Below are positions 35,312 through 46,973 of a stretch of DNA of 58,017 bases, one piece after another. Positions within the stretch are counted from its first letter, which is position 1; every line of letters begins with the position of its first letter. The position numbers were made by a program, and so were the translations under genes. The DNA is from Rheinheimera sp. (lineage in GTDB: Bacteria; Pseudomonadota; Gammaproteobacteria; Enterobacterales; Alteromonadaceae), in assembly GCA_008015325.1 (NCBI GenBank), contig SSFI01000088.1, positions 1 to 58,017 of the forward strand, written 5' to 3'. The notes below the pieces were generated by a model. It did not search any database. It was not told the origin of the DNA and saw only the letters and a program-made list of their open reading frames with translations.

Positions 35312-36401
35312 CAGCGCCCTCCTCTGCCAACGGCAACGTCAGTTTTAAACCATAACTGTCTTCGCTCATCACCGCCACAAGCCGGGCCTTATCGCCATAC
35401 ATCAGCTCCAACCGGCGGCGGATATTCCCGAGCGCAATGCCATTGCCACCGGAATGGGGCAGATTCTGCCCGCGTGGGTTTTCAATCTGCAAACTGACCG
35501 CGTCTGTCCCCAGCGTCAGCACCAACCGGATCAGACCCGGTTCCGAGCGGGTTTCGATGCCGTGGCGTACGGCATTTTCCAGTAACGGCTGTAAAGTCAG
35601 ACAAGGAATTTTGATTTGCGGTAACTGTGCAGGTACCTGCCAGTCCAGCTGCAAGCGGTGTTGCAGCCGCAGTTGTTCCAGCGCCAGATAACGCCTGGCC
35701 AGCAGCAAGTCTTCTTCAAGCGTGACCGCGGTATCCGAATGCAGTGCAGCGCGAAACAGGCTGGCCAGATCCAGCAAAGCCTGTTCTGCCAAATCAGGCT
35801 GACTATGGGTCAATTCAGCGGCAGTGTTCAGGCTATTAAACAAAAAATGCGGCCGGATCCGCGCTTGCAAGGCATCAAGTTCAGCACGCGCCTGGGCATC
35901 AAGGCGCAGCCGCTGCTGCACATATAAAGTACCGAGCTGGATACCGATAACACCCACCAGCAGGCTCATCAGCAGCACTTGTAGCAAAAAAGCATAATAA
36001 TCACCGGCACCAGGCCAGCCACTGCTTTGTAAAAATTGATGGGCGAAAGTGCCGACCAAAAGGCTCAGCAATAACAATAACAGCAGGAATAACCAGGCCA
36101 GTGCGGGTGGGCTGAACTGGCGCCAGCGCCGCTGAAAGACACAAAGCAGCGTTAACAGCGGTAACGTCACCCAATGCACAAATAAGGAAATGAGACCAAG
36201 CCGTGACCAGAATTCGGCGGTCACGCCCGGCACCAGCGCCAGCAAAATCGCCAGCGCCTGCGCCAGAATGATGATACGCAGCACAGTGCCGCTGCGGCAA
36301 AACTCCGGCAGTAATTGTTCTACCGGCATGCGGGGTGCTGCAGCATTGCGCTGCAGCTCTGCAACGCGCTGCGAATTAGCACCGCGCTGCCGGCGGCTCA
36401 C
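35292..36401 (-). CDS. FimS/AlgZ (LytS-type) sensor histidine kinase
   Basis: A 369-residue membrane kinase. Four or five hydrophobic helices lie between residues 40 and 160, with no large periplasmic loop. The His_kinase domain has phospho-acceptor His185 in RIRPHFLFNSLNT, and the ATP-binding domain has LENAVRHGIE and GNGIALGNIRRRLELMYG. This is the AlgZ/FimS layout that in Pseudomonas controls twitching and minor-pilin genes. The start GTG 36401 follows the ispH stop with no gap, so it is probably coupled to ispH; ATG 36329 is an alternative. Its partner regulator gene carries a stop codon. Confidence 0.88.
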   Translation of the reverse strand: MSRRQRGANSQRVAELQRNAAAPRMPVEQLLPEFCRSGTVLRIIILAQALAILLALVPGVTAEFWSRLGLISLFVHWVTLPLLTLLCVFQRRWRQFSPPALAWLFLLLLLLLSLLVGTFAHQFLQSSGWPGAGDYYAFLLQVLLMSLLVGVIGIQLGTLYVQQRLRLDAQARAELDALQARIRPHFLFNSLNTAAELTHSQPDLAEQALLDLASLFRAALHSDTAVTLEEDLLLARRYLALEQLRLQHRLQLDWQVPAQLPQIKIPCLTLQPLLENAVRHGIETRSEPGLIRLVLTLGTDAVSLQIENPRGQNLPHSGGNGIALGNIRRRLELMYGDKARLVAVMSEDSYGLKLTLPLAEEGADARAHR

Positions 36402-37331
36402 TCAGCGCAGCTCCGCCGGGACGGCAAACACCACGTTTTCTTCCCGGCCCGGGTGTTCAATCACTTGTTTCCCGCCCCAGTCTGTCAACTGCTGTACCAC
36501 TTGCTGCACCAGCACTTCGGGTGCAGAAGCACCGGCGGTGACGCCGACAGCTTTCACATCTTTGAGCCAATCACGCTGAATATCTGCTGCCGTATCAATC
36601 AGGTAAGCACAGCAGCCCATTTTCTCGGCCAGTTCGCGCAGACGATTGGAATTACTGGAGTTTTTCGCGCCAACCACCAGCAATAACTGCACTTTGGCAG
36701 CCAGCTCGCGCACCGCGTCCTGGCGGTTCTGGGTGGCATAACAGATATCGTCTTTACGCGGGCCTTCGATTTCGGGGAATTTCTGCCGCAGCGCGTCAAT
36801 CACATCAGCGGTATCATCGACTGACAAGGTGGTCTGGCTGGAGAAACACAGCTCAGCCGGGTTTTTCACCTGCAGCTTTTCTACATCTTCAACCGATTCA
36901 ACCAGATAAATGCCGCCTTCCGGATTATCGTATTGGCCCATAGTGCCCTCGACTTCCGGGTGACCGGCGTGGCCAATCAGAATGCACTCCACGCCTTTGC
37001 GGCTGGCGCGGGTCACTTCCATATGCACTTTGGTCACCAGCGGGCAAGTCGCATCAAACACTTTTAGGCCTCGTTGCCGGGCATTTTCCCGCACCGCCTG
37101 CGACACGCCGTGGGCCGAGAAAATCACGATATTCCCGTCCGGCACTTCATCCAGCTCGTCAACAAACACCGCACCGCTGCGACGCAAACCATCGACAACA
37201 AATTTGTTATGCACCACTTCGTGACGCACATAAATCGGCGGTTCGTAAAGTTCCAGCGCACGGGACACAATACTGATGGCCCGGTCGACGCCGGCACAGA
37301 ATCCGCGCGGATTGGCGAGAAAAATATCCAT
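36402..37331 (-). CDS. ispH: 4-hydroxy-3-methylbut-2-enyl diphosphate reductase
   Basis: A 309-residue iron-sulfur enzyme, the last step of the MEP isoprenoid pathway. The three cluster cysteines are visible: [10 protein letters not shown] (Cys12), [11 protein letters not shown] and [10 protein letters not shown]. Also present are [15 protein letters not shown] and [11 protein letters not shown]. Length is standard. It lies two bases after fkpB in the conserved ileS-lspA-fkpB-ispH order. Confidence 0.97.
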   Translation of the reverse strand: MDIFLANPRGFCAGVDRAISIVSRALELYEPPIYVRHEVVHNKFVVDGLRRSGAVFVDELDEVPDGNIVIFSAHGVSQAVRENARQRGLKVFDATCPLVTKVHMEVTRASRKGVECILIGHAGHPEVEGTMGQYDNPEGGIYLVESVEDVEKLQVKNPAELCFSSQTTLSVDDTADVIDALRQKFPEIEGPRKDDICYATQNRQDAVRELAAKVQLLLVVGAKNSSNSNRLRELAEKMGCCAYLIDTAADIQRDWLKDVKAVGVTAGASAPEVLVQQVVQQLTDWGGKQVIEHPGREENVVFAVPAELR

Positions 37332-37333
37332 AA

Positions 37334-37762
37334 TTAGTTGATTACCTCAACAATTTCGACGTTAAAGGTCAGGGTCTGACCGGCCAGCGGATGATTAAAA
37401 TCGATGGTGACCGAATCGCCGACCACTTCGCGCACCAGCCCCGGTAATTCCGAGCCGTCTGGCATGGCAAAACCGATGATCATGCCGACTTGCGCCGGCG
37501 CATCCAGCGAAAATTTACTGCGGTCAACATAATAAATATTGTCCGGATTCGGCATGCCATAAGCATCCTGCGGCGCCAGCGTAAAAGTCTTTTTGTCGCC
37601 GGCCTGTAAACCGGTTAATTCCGCTTCAAACGCCGGTGATAACGAGCCATCGCCCATCTGCAGCTTCGCCGGCTTGTTATGCACCCGGGTGCTTTCGGCA
37701 GCGCTGCCGTCAGCCAGTTTGATATCAAAATGAAAAATGACGGTACTGCCTGCCCCAATCAT
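37334..37762 (-). CDS. fkpB: FKBP-type peptidyl-prolyl isomerase (SlpA)
   Basis: A 142-residue SlyD-like FKBP (FkpB/SlpA) with the flap-insert arrangement: [38 protein letters not shown], the FKBP loop [19 protein letters not shown] and [20 protein letters not shown]. It acts as a cytoplasmic prolyl isomerase and holding chaperone. It overlaps lspA by four bases. Confidence 0.94.
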   Translation of the reverse strand: MIGAGSTVIFHFDIKLADGSAAESTRVHNKPAKLQMGDGSLSPAFEAELTGLQAGDKKTFTLAPQDAYGMPNPDNIYYVDRSKFSLDAPAQVGMIIGFAMPDGSELPGLVREVVGDSVTIDFNHPLAGQTLTFNVEIVEVIN

Positions 37763-38264
37763 CCGTTTGTCCTCGTTTGTGCGGCTTCTTCATCGGACGT
37801 AAAACTGTCCCAAATAAGTAAACCGGCACCAATAGTAATGGCACAATCGGCGATATTAAATACCGGATAGTGCCACTGCTGGTAATAGACATGAAGAAAA
37901 TCAACCACATAACCATAAAGGCTGCGGTCAATTAAATTCCCGATAGCGCCGGCAATAATCAGCACCAGCGCCAGGCTCAGTTTCAGCTGCGAACGTTGCA
38001 GCCGGCTCAGCCAGACGCTTAGTACGCAAGTCACGACAATTGCGATCGCTGTAAATAACCAGCGTTGCCAGCCGCCGGCATCGCCTAAAAACGAAAAGGC
38101 GGCACCGTAATTGCGCGCATAGGTAAAATTAAACACCGGCAATAACTGAATTGATTCGCCCAGTGTGAAGTTCTGTAATACCCAGATTTTGCTGAGCTGG
38201 TCGGCGACCAGCACCAGCAGCGCTATCCACCAGAAGCGCCAGCCTGTGTCGTTTAACAACCGCA

Positions 38265-38265
<1 letters not shown>
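37759..38265 (-). CDS. lspA: Lipoprotein signal peptidase II
   Basis: A 168-residue inner-membrane aspartic protease with four hydrophobic helices. It cleaves the signal peptide of prolipoproteins after lipidation. The catalytic aspartates lie in AGAIGNLIDRSLYGYVVDF and FNIADCAITIG; the conserved NYGAAFSF follows helix one. ATG overlaps the ileS stop. Confidence 0.96.
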
Positions 38266-41093
<2,828 letters not shown>

Positions 41094-41143
41094 CCGATCA
41101 ATCCCGTGTTGGCTGTCTCAGCCCGCCTGTGGCGGTGCTGGTA

Positions 41144-42073
41144 TTAAAGCAAAGCGGCAAAATAATCGCGGGCGGCTTGCGCGTCCCGCTGGATTTGCTG
41201 CTGTAATTCGTCGACCGAACTGAACTTCTGTTCAGCGCGGATTTTTTTCCTGAGCACCACTTCGATTTGTTGGCCATATAAATCGCCTTTGAAATCAAAG
41301 AAATGCGCCTCTAATTGTTCAACCCGCCCTTGCACGGTCGGGCGTAAACCGATGTTGGCGACACCGCGAAAATGGCCCTGAGCGGTATGGGCTTCAATGG
41401 CAAACACACCATGCAACGGTAATTTCTTCCGGTACAGCCAGACGTTGGCGGTCGGAAAACCGAGTTGCCGCCCCAGCTTCTGACCATGCCGTACCCGCCC
41501 CATCAGCGAGAATGGCCGCCCCAACATAGCTGCGGCGCTGTCGAGATCATCTGCCGCCAGCGCTTCGCGGATCAGCGTGCTGCTGACCCGATGCTGTGCC
41601 AGTTTCAGACTGGCGGTCGGTGTGAGGCCAAAACCATGTGCGGTGGCGGCTTGTTGCAGCAGCGCAAAATTACCAGCGCGGTTTTTGCCAAAACAGAAAT
41701 CGTCGCCGACGATTAAATGCCGCACATCGAGTTTTTCCAGCAATAACTGCCGGATAAAATAATCCGGCTCCTGGCCGGCAAAAGCCCGGTCAAATTTGAC
41801 ACAGAGCAGACGGTCTAAACCTTGTTGCGCCAGCCAGTGATATTTTTCCCGAAACCGGGTCAAACGCGCCGGCGCCAGTTCCGGTTTAAACAGCTCCAGC
41901 GGCTGAGGTTCAAACACCATCACCACTGCCGGCAACTGCAGCGCGGATGCGATTTGCCTGACCTGTGCCAACACCGCCTGATGCCCGAGATGGACGCCAT
42001 CGAAGTTGCCAATGGTCAGCACACAACCCCGGTGCTGCGGCAGAATATTCTGCAGGCCACGAATCAACTCCAT
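41144..42073 (-). CDS. ribF: Bifunctional riboflavin kinase/FAD synthetase
   Basis: A 309-residue enzyme making FMN and FAD. The N-terminal adenylyltransferase domain has TIGNFDGVHLGHQAVL and VGDDFCFGKNRAG. The C-terminal kinase domain has GRVRHGQKLGRQLGFPTANV and GVANIGLRPTVQG. The start MELIRGL at 42073 matches the family; a longer frame to 42142 would run into the murJ end. It opens the ribF-ileS-lspA-fkpB-ispH unit. Confidence 0.95.
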   Translation of the reverse strand: MELIRGLQNILPQHRGCVLTIGNFDGVHLGHQAVLAQVRQIASALQLPAVVMVFEPQPLELFKPELAPARLTRFREKYHWLAQQGLDRLLCVKFDRAFAGQEPDYFIRQLLLEKLDVRHLIVGDDFCFGKNRAGNFALLQQAATAHGFGLTPTASLKLAQHRVSSTLIREALAADDLDSAAAMLGRPFSLMGRVRHGQKLGRQLGFPTANVWLYRKKLPLHGVFAIEAHTAQGHFRGVANIGLRPTVQGRVEQLEAHFFDFKGDLYGQQIEVVLRKKIRAEQKFSSVDELQQQIQRDAQAARDYFAALL

Positions 42074-42122
42074 CCGTTTGCGCTTCTCTGTCTTGCTGTC
42101 TAAACGGCCGATTATAACGACA

Positions 42123-43712
42123 TCAGTCGTGACTTTCAGCAATAGTTTGCCGTTTCAGGTCACGCAGCCGGACACCAAACAATGCCAGTGCAACAAAATA
42201 CAACGGTACCGCAGCAATGATCACCAGCCCCACCGTCTGCGCCCGCTCGCCAAAACTGCTGGCACGCAGCATCGCCATATCAGGTAACAGATACCAAATC
42301 AGCGCGGCCATGGCCGTAGCGGCCAATAAAGCCCGGCCTATCGTCAGTAGTGTATGGCGGGATAACTGGTAGATGTCAGCTTTTTTCAGGCCCTGATACA
42401 GCAACCAGGCGTTGAGTGCACCGGACATGGTGGTTGCGAGCGCCAGACCAACGTAACTGATAAAAGGCGCCAGCATCAGGTTAAATACCATGTTGGCGAT
42501 CATCGCGATAATACCAATCCGCACCGGCGTTTTGATGTCCTGGCGGGCATAAAAAGCCGGCGCCAGCACTTTAATCAGCATCAAAGGCACGAGGCCAATG
42601 CAATAGGCAATCAGACTCCAGCTGGCCTGCGTGGCATCATGGGCCGTAAATTTACCGTGGGCAAACACCGTCAGCAAAATCGGCTCTGCCAGCGCAATCA
42701 GGCCAAACATCGACGGAATACCCAATAAACAAATCAGGCTGATGGACCAGTCGAGCGTGGCGCGAAAATCTTTTTGATTATCGAGCGCATGTAAACGCGA
42801 CAAGTTCGGCAGGATCACTGTCGCAATCGCAATGCCAAACATGCCAAGCGGAAATTCCAGTAAACGGTCGGAGTAATACAACCAGCTGACGGAGCCGGTC
42901 TGCAGGAAAGACGCGATAATCGCATCCAGTAACAAGTTGATTTGACTGACTGAGACACCAAATAACGCCGGCAGCATCAGTTTGCGGATGCGGATAATGT
43001 ACTCGTCCTGCCAGGCCCAGCGTGGTAACACCAGCAAACCAGCTTTGGCCAAAAACGGCAGCTGGAACAGGAATTGGAACAAACCGCCAAGGAACACGCC
43101 CCAGGCCAAAGCTGCGGCCGGGTCTTCAGTGTAAGGCGTTAAAAATAACGCCGCGCCAATCATGGCAATATTCAGAAATACCGGGCTGAACGCCGCCACC
43201 GCAAATTTGTTGTAAACGTTCAGCACGGCACCGGACAGCGCAACAAAAGTAATAAACCACAAATACGGAAAAGTGATTTTCAGCAGCACACTGGCTTGTT
43301 CATATTTGGCGCCGTCTGGACCGCCTTGCAGATAATCTTCAAACCAGCCCATGCCAAACAGCGCCATCAGCACCGGAGACCCCAGCATCGCCAGCAAAGT
43401 CACCACAGTGACAATCATCCCCAACGTCCCCGCCGCTTTTGCCATCAGCTCGCGCACGGCATCATCACCATGCCTGGCTTTGACTTCAGACAGCACCGGC
43501 ACAAAAGCCTGCGAGAATGCACCTTCAGCAAACAGCCGGCGCAAGAAATTTGGAATACGGTTGACCATCAGGAAAACGTCAGCGGCAGCGCCGGCGCCTA
43601 ATACGTTGGCGGTGACCACGTCACGGACCAGTCCCAACACCCGGGAAATCAGCGTCATCACGCTGACAATCATGCCGGATTTCAATAACTTCGCAGACAA
43701 GGGAAACTCCAT
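42123..43712 (-). CDS. murJ: Lipid II flippase MurJ
   Basis: A 529-residue inner-membrane protein of the MOP superfamily with about 14 helices. It flips lipid II to the periplasm. It has the hallmark MTLISRVLGLVRDVVTANVL at the start, FLRRLFAEGAFSQAFVPVLS and GLVPLMLIKVLAPAFYARQD. Length is close to E. coli (511). Divergent from rpsT and upstream of ribF, as in many gammaproteobacteria. Confidence 0.96.
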   Translation of the reverse strand: MEFPLSAKLLKSGMIVSVMTLISRVLGLVRDVVTANVLGAGAAADVFLMVNRIPNFLRRLFAEGAFSQAFVPVLSEVKARHGDDAVRELMAKAAGTLGMIVTVVTLLAMLGSPVLMALFGMGWFEDYLQGGPDGAKYEQASVLLKITFPYLWFITFVALSGAVLNVYNKFAVAAFSPVFLNIAMIGAALFLTPYTEDPAAALAWGVFLGGLFQFLFQLPFLAKAGLLVLPRWAWQDEYIIRIRKLMLPALFGVSVSQINLLLDAIIASFLQTGSVSWLYYSDRLLEFPLGMFGIAIATVILPNLSRLHALDNQKDFRATLDWSISLICLLGIPSMFGLIALAEPILLTVFAHGKFTAHDATQASWSLIAYCIGLVPLMLIKVLAPAFYARQDIKTPVRIGIIAMIANMVFNLMLAPFISYVGLALATTMSGALNAWLLYQGLKKADIYQLSRHTLLTIGRALLAATAMAALIWYLLPDMAMLRASSFGERAQTVGLVIIAAVPLYFVALALFGVRLRDLKRQTIAESHD

Positions 43713-43811
43713 CTTTTGCTTCTGGCGCTATTGTCACTAAAGCATCTGCTTTATGCCAGCTTCCTGTGATTTTAATCCGTTCAAAATCACTGAAAACAGC
43801 CGCAAAATGAT

Positions 43812-43842
43812 TTGACACAGGGCGATAAAATAGGCATATTAT
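43812..43842 (+). promoter_or_regulatory. rpsT promoter
   Basis: A perfect TTGACA at 43812-43817 is followed by CATATTAT at 43835-43842 (spacing 17 to CATATT, 19 to TATTAT) and by a GC-rich stretch GCGGCC at the likely start site, as in ppGpp-controlled ribosomal promoters. Confidence 0.65.
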
Positions 43843-43885
43843 GCGGCCTTTAAAGAGTCCCGGTTTAGTTTTTAGGAGTGTTACC

Positions 43886-44158
43886 TTGGCTAACATTAAG
43901 TCTGCTAAGAAACGCGCTATTCAATCAGAAAAGCGTCGTCAGCAAAACGCAAGTCAGCGCTCAATGATGCGTACTTTCATTAAGAAAACCTACGCAGCAG
44001 TGTTAACTACTGATGCAGTAGCCGCACAAGAAGCGTTCAAGAAAATGGTTCCAGTTCTGGACCGTATGGCAGACAAAGGTCTGATCCATAAAAACAAAGC
44101 AGCTCGTCATAAGTCACGTTTAAATGCCCACGTTAAGGCATTGGTAACAGCTGCTTAA
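43886..44158 (+). CDS. rpsT: 30S ribosomal protein S20, UUG start
   Basis: A 90-residue basic protein of the small subunit: [50 protein letters not shown]. The only start that gives the normal N-terminus is TTG 43886, with AGGAG upstream. E. coli rpsT also starts with UUG, and that weak start takes part in feedback control by S20. A terminator follows. Confidence 0.97.
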   Translation: MANIKSAKKRAIQSEKRRQQNASQRSMMRTFIKKTYAAVLTTDAVAAQEAFKKMVPVLDRMADKGLIHKNKAARHKSRLNAHVKALVTAA

Positions 44159-44175
44159 TTGATTAGCTCACAAAG

Positions 44176-44197
44176 AAACGCCGAAAGGCGTTTTTTT
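44176..44197 (+). terminator. rpsT terminator
   Basis: AACGCC / GGCGTT stem with a GAAA tetraloop followed by a run of T, 18 bases after the stop. Confidence 0.85.
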
Positions 44198-44276
44198 GTA
44201 CCTGCGGATATCGTCAGGCCGCAGTAGCCAATGTCGTTGAATATCTGATTTTGATTCGGTCCAACGACAAGAAATG

Positions 44277-44307
44277 AAAAAACCAGCTGAAAAGCTGGTT
44301 TTTTATT
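44277..44307. terminator. Bidirectional terminator after the ArsR gene
   Basis: Stem AACCAGCT / AGCTGGTT around a GAAA-type loop, with A-run before and T-run after, so it can stop transcripts from both sides. It lies about 35 bases beyond the ArsR gene stop. Confidence 0.75.
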
Positions 44308-44339
44308 TTGTCTCAGTAGCGCTCTGAATAAATGCTTGT

Positions 44340-44642
44340 TCAGGCGGTCTTCGCGCAGTACAGCGAATGCATCAGACCTATCACTGCTTCTGCTTCTTTA
44401 CTGTTCATACTGTAAAACACTGTTTGCGCTTCTTTGCGGGTCTTCACCAGCTTATTGCGGCGTAATAACGCCAAATGCTGCGATAGCGCTGACTGACTCA
44501 ATCCCAGCTTTTCATTCATCTCTCCGACCGATAATTCACCGCTCAGCAGATGGCACAGGATTAACAGCCGGCGCTCATTCGATACAGCTTTCAGCAGTCT
44601 GACCGCTTTAGCCGAATTATTCACCATATCTTGTAAGTTCAT
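44340..44642 (-). CDS. ArsR-family regulator resembling YgaV/BigR/SqrR
   Basis: A 100-residue winged-helix repressor: ERRLLILCHLLSGELSVGEM, then LGLSQSALSQHLALLRRNKL (recognition helix) and EAQTVFYSMNSKEAEAVIGL. A Cys in LILCHLL and a Cys near the end (SLYCAKTA) stand where YgaV, BigR and SqrR carry the pair that reacts with persulfide. No metal-site signature of SmtB or ArsR is seen. The start at ATG 44642 has GGTGA upstream. No target gene is adjacent on its strand, so it is an orphan regulator here. Confidence 0.8.
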   Translation of the reverse strand: MNLQDMVNNSAKAVRLLKAVSNERRLLILCHLLSGELSVGEMNEKLGLSQSALSQHLALLRRNKLVKTRKEAQTVFYSMNSKEAEAVIGLMHSLYCAKTA

Positions 44643-45028
44643 GTTGTTTTCACCGTGCATGTCTAGACGTCTCATTATCTAACAGGCAAGCCGTAGCTTA
44701 CAATAGCTATTTTGTGAATTAGTTGCTTATTTTTTTTAATTAATTAACTTTCAAAGCTTTTTAATTTATAAAAAATAACATCGCAACATGCATAAAAAAT
44801 TTAAAAAATTGCGTTGAAAGCCTTATTACACAAGGGCTTTGCTAAAAAATTTCAAATTATACCGCGCTAATAAAGCAAATGCACACCTACAAAATGTTAA
44901 CTTTTGTATATTTTCGCTGCCCACAACTGCGACTAAATCCCCGGGAAACGGGTCATGCAGCCCTTCTGGTGACTGAGGACGCTATGTTAGATTGACCACT
45001 ACAACACACAGAAAATTCCAGGAACTTT
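44643..45028. promoter_or_regulatory. AT-rich divergent region between ArsR gene and peptidase
   Basis: About 390 bases without a gene, very AT-rich at 44700-44880. On the minus strand TTGTAA (44694-44699) precedes GATAAT by 18 bases, a likely promoter of the ArsR gene. Between it and the start codon overlapping palindromes GTCTAGAC and AGACGTCT (44661-44672) could be an autoregulatory operator. An inverted repeat AAAGCC / GGCTTT lies at 44817-44841. I see no small gene. Confidence 0.4.
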
Positions 45029-46366
45029 ATGAATGCGCTGAAACCCCTGTTCTTCAGTCTGATACTGACCCCGTTCTGCGGCCTCGCTGCCGCAACTCCG
45101 TTCAATGACCAGCTTGCTTACCAGCTGACCGAAAGTCTGACCACGGAAGTTGGCCCGCGGCTGGCCGGCAGTCCGGGCGATCGGGCGTCGGTTGCCTGGG
45201 CCACCAAAAATCTGCAAGCACTGGGGTTTGACAAAGTCTGGACCGAAGAGTTTGTCACACCATATTGGCAGCGCGGTCAGGCACGGCTGGAAATTCTGTC
45301 GCCGTTTCCACAAGCCTTAGTGCTGACCGCTTTGGGCGGGTCTGTCGGCACGCCGGCCAATGGCATTGATGCCAGTCTGGTGATGTTCGACAGCCTGGAA
45401 GCCCTGATGGCAGCCAAACCTGAGCAAGTGAACGGCAAAATTGTGTTTATTAACAAAGCCATGACCAAAGACAAAGCCGGCTCTCAATACGGCAAAGTGG
45501 TCGGCGCCCGCGCCAAAGGTGCAGTAGAAGCTGCCAGACTTGGCGCTAAAGCTTTGATTATTCGTTCTGTTGGCACCAGCAGTAACAGGTTTGCCCACAC
45601 CGGTAAAATGACTTATGACCCGGCAGTACCGAAAATTCCGGCTGTGGCCATCTCAGCACCTGACGCGCAGCAGTTAGCGCGGGTCCTGACCAAAGCGCCA
45701 GAAGCGAAAATCAAACTGCAGCTTGACACTCAACAGACTGAGGATGCCATCAGTCACAATGTCATCGGCGAAATCACCGGCTCAGAGCGGCCGGACGAAA
45801 TAGTGCTGATTGGTGCTCACCTGGATTCCTGGGATCAGGGTACAGGCGCACTGGACGACGGCGCTGGAGTCGGTTTGGTGATGGCAGCCGCTGCGATTAT
45901 CAAACAACAGGGCCAACCGAAACGCACGATCCGCGTCGTGTTATACGGCAATGAAGAAGGTGGTTTGGTCGGCGCGCGGGCTTATGCCGCAAAACATGCC
46001 AAAGAACTGGATAAACATGTGTTAGCGTCCGAGTCGGATTTTGGTGCCGGGCGTATCTGGCAATTTTCGACCAACTTCGGTCCGAAATCCTTAGCATTTG
46101 CTGCCGAGCTCCAAAAACAGCTGACGCCGCTGCAAATCCAGCCTGGCAATAATGATGCTTTTGGTGGGCCAGACGTGTCGGTGTTAAAAGCGCTGGGGGT
46201 GCCTGTGGTCAGTCTGGAGCAGGATGGCTCAGATTACTTCGACTATCATCACACACCAAACGACACGCTGGATAAGATTGACCCGGCAGCTCTGCAGCAG
46301 AATCTGCAAGCCTGGATCCGCATGACCAGCGCTGTAGCCAACAGCACTGTGGATTTCCGCAAGTAA
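45029..46366 (+). CDS. Secreted M28 zinc aminopeptidase with PA domain
   Basis: A 445-residue exported peptidase. The signal peptide MNALKPLFFSLILTPFCGLA ends near AAATP. A protease-associated domain occupies about residues 120-230 (NGKIVFINKAM, AARLGAKALIIRSV). The M28 catalytic domain has metal and catalytic residues in GAHLDSWDQGTGALDDGAG, NEEGGLVGA, ESDFGAG and YFDYHHTPNDT. It resembles bacterial aminopeptidases related to plasma glutamate carboxypeptidase and probably trims peptides in the periplasm or outside. AGGAA precedes the ATG. It seems to be a single-gene unit. Confidence 0.9.
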   Translation: MNALKPLFFSLILTPFCGLAAATPFNDQLAYQLTESLTTEVGPRLAGSPGDRASVAWATKNLQALGFDKVWTEEFVTPYWQRGQARLEILSPFPQALVLTALGGSVGTPANGIDASLVMFDSLEALMAAKPEQVNGKIVFINKAMTKDKAGSQYGKVVGARAKGAVEAARLGAKALIIRSVGTSSNRFAHTGKMTYDPAVPKIPAVAISAPDAQQLARVLTKAPEAKIKLQLDTQQTEDAISHNVIGEITGSERPDEIVLIGAHLDSWDQGTGALDDGAGVGLVMAAAAIIKQQGQPKRTIRVVLYGNEEGGLVGARAYAAKHAKELDKHVLASESDFGAGRIWQFSTNFGPKSLAFAAELQKQLTPLQIQPGNNDAFGGPDVSVLKALGVPVVSLEQDGSDYFDYHHTPNDTLDKIDPAALQQNLQAWIRMTSAVANSTVDFRK

Positions 46367-46372
46367 TTGATG

Positions 46373-46402
46373 ATCCGGGCCCGGCCAACACCGGGCCCGG
46401 AT
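46373..46402. terminator. GC-rich twin palindrome between convergent genes
   Basis: A perfect 12-base inverted repeat ATCCGGGCCCGG / CCGGGCCCGGAT with a 6-base loop. It lies just past the M28 stop and just past the stop of the convergent gene. There is no T-run, so it is a non-classical terminator or a processing hairpin. Confidence 0.55.
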
Positions 46403-46407
46403 TCAGC

Positions 46408-46797
46408 TCAGCCCGACACCCGTTTTGGCGTGACATGATGGCTTGGACGGCGTTGCAATGCCCGCATCACCCAAACCTGAAAACCAATCACTGCCAGCAC
46501 CACAGCCGAGGGGTACATCAACATATTTTCACTGTACACCAGCAGTGACAACCCCAAAGTCAGAGAACTGAATGGCAGCAATTCATAACACCAAAATGGC
46601 AACGAGCCATGCGACTGCGGCGTCAGACGATGGCGGATGCGCCGGTGTTCCGAGCGCACCACCCAAACGACGGCCCCTGCCAGAATAAATAGCAATGCAG
46701 AGGACAAGGCATAAGGATTTTTTACCGAACATAAAATCGCAATACCAAGCCCCAGATAAAGATAGGGTAAACTCTCATAAACGCGCTGTGACAACAT
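46408..46797 (-). CDS. Small inner-membrane protein of unknown function
   Basis: About 129 residues with two pairs of hydrophobic segments (YLYLGLGIAILCSV and SALLFILAGAVVWVV; then SSLTLGLSLLVYSENM and PSAVVLAVIGFQVWVM) separated by a basic loop HRRIRHRL. The two halves look like an internal repeat: each pairs a GL-rich helix with a helix ending in VW-V followed by Arg-rich sequence. I do not recognise a family. The start ATG 46797 has a G-rich site upstream; a longer frame to 46950 has no membrane features in its extension. Confidence 0.65.
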   Translation of the reverse strand: MLSQRVYESLPYLYLGLGIAILCSVKNPYALSSALLFILAGAVVWVVRSEHRRIRHRLTPQSHGSLPFWCYELLPFSSLTLGLSLLVYSENMLMYPSAVVLAVIGFQVWVMRALQRRPSHHVTPKRVSG

Positions 46798-46930
46798 CGC
46801 TCCGCCCCCGCATTGAAAACCACGATCTCTTTGCAGTCTAGCTGAAAGTGCCCCGGCTGCCAGCTGAGCTTTGTGCCCTTTTAGCTGGAGGAAATCACAA
46901 TGCTGCATGGTCTGACCGCGACAGGCCGCG

Positions 46931-46936
46931 TATAAT
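46931..46936 (+). promoter_or_regulatory. -10 element of the smrA promoter
   Basis: A perfect TATAAT 37 bases before the smrA start. The -35 is weak, with only TCTGAC-like bases at short spacing. Confidence 0.45.
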
Positions 46937-46973
46937 CCCGCGTATTCCACATTGCTGATCTGAAGTATCGAAC

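Noticed and set aside
43621-43896. 91-codon minus-strand frame over the murJ/rpsT border
   Set aside because: It crosses the rpsT promoter and ribosome site and overlaps the start of murJ; no family resemblance.
44817-44841. AAAGCC / GGCTTT hairpin upstream of the M28 peptidase as a riboswitch
   Set aside because: A single short stem in AT-rich DNA; no conserved aptamer elements can be recognised.
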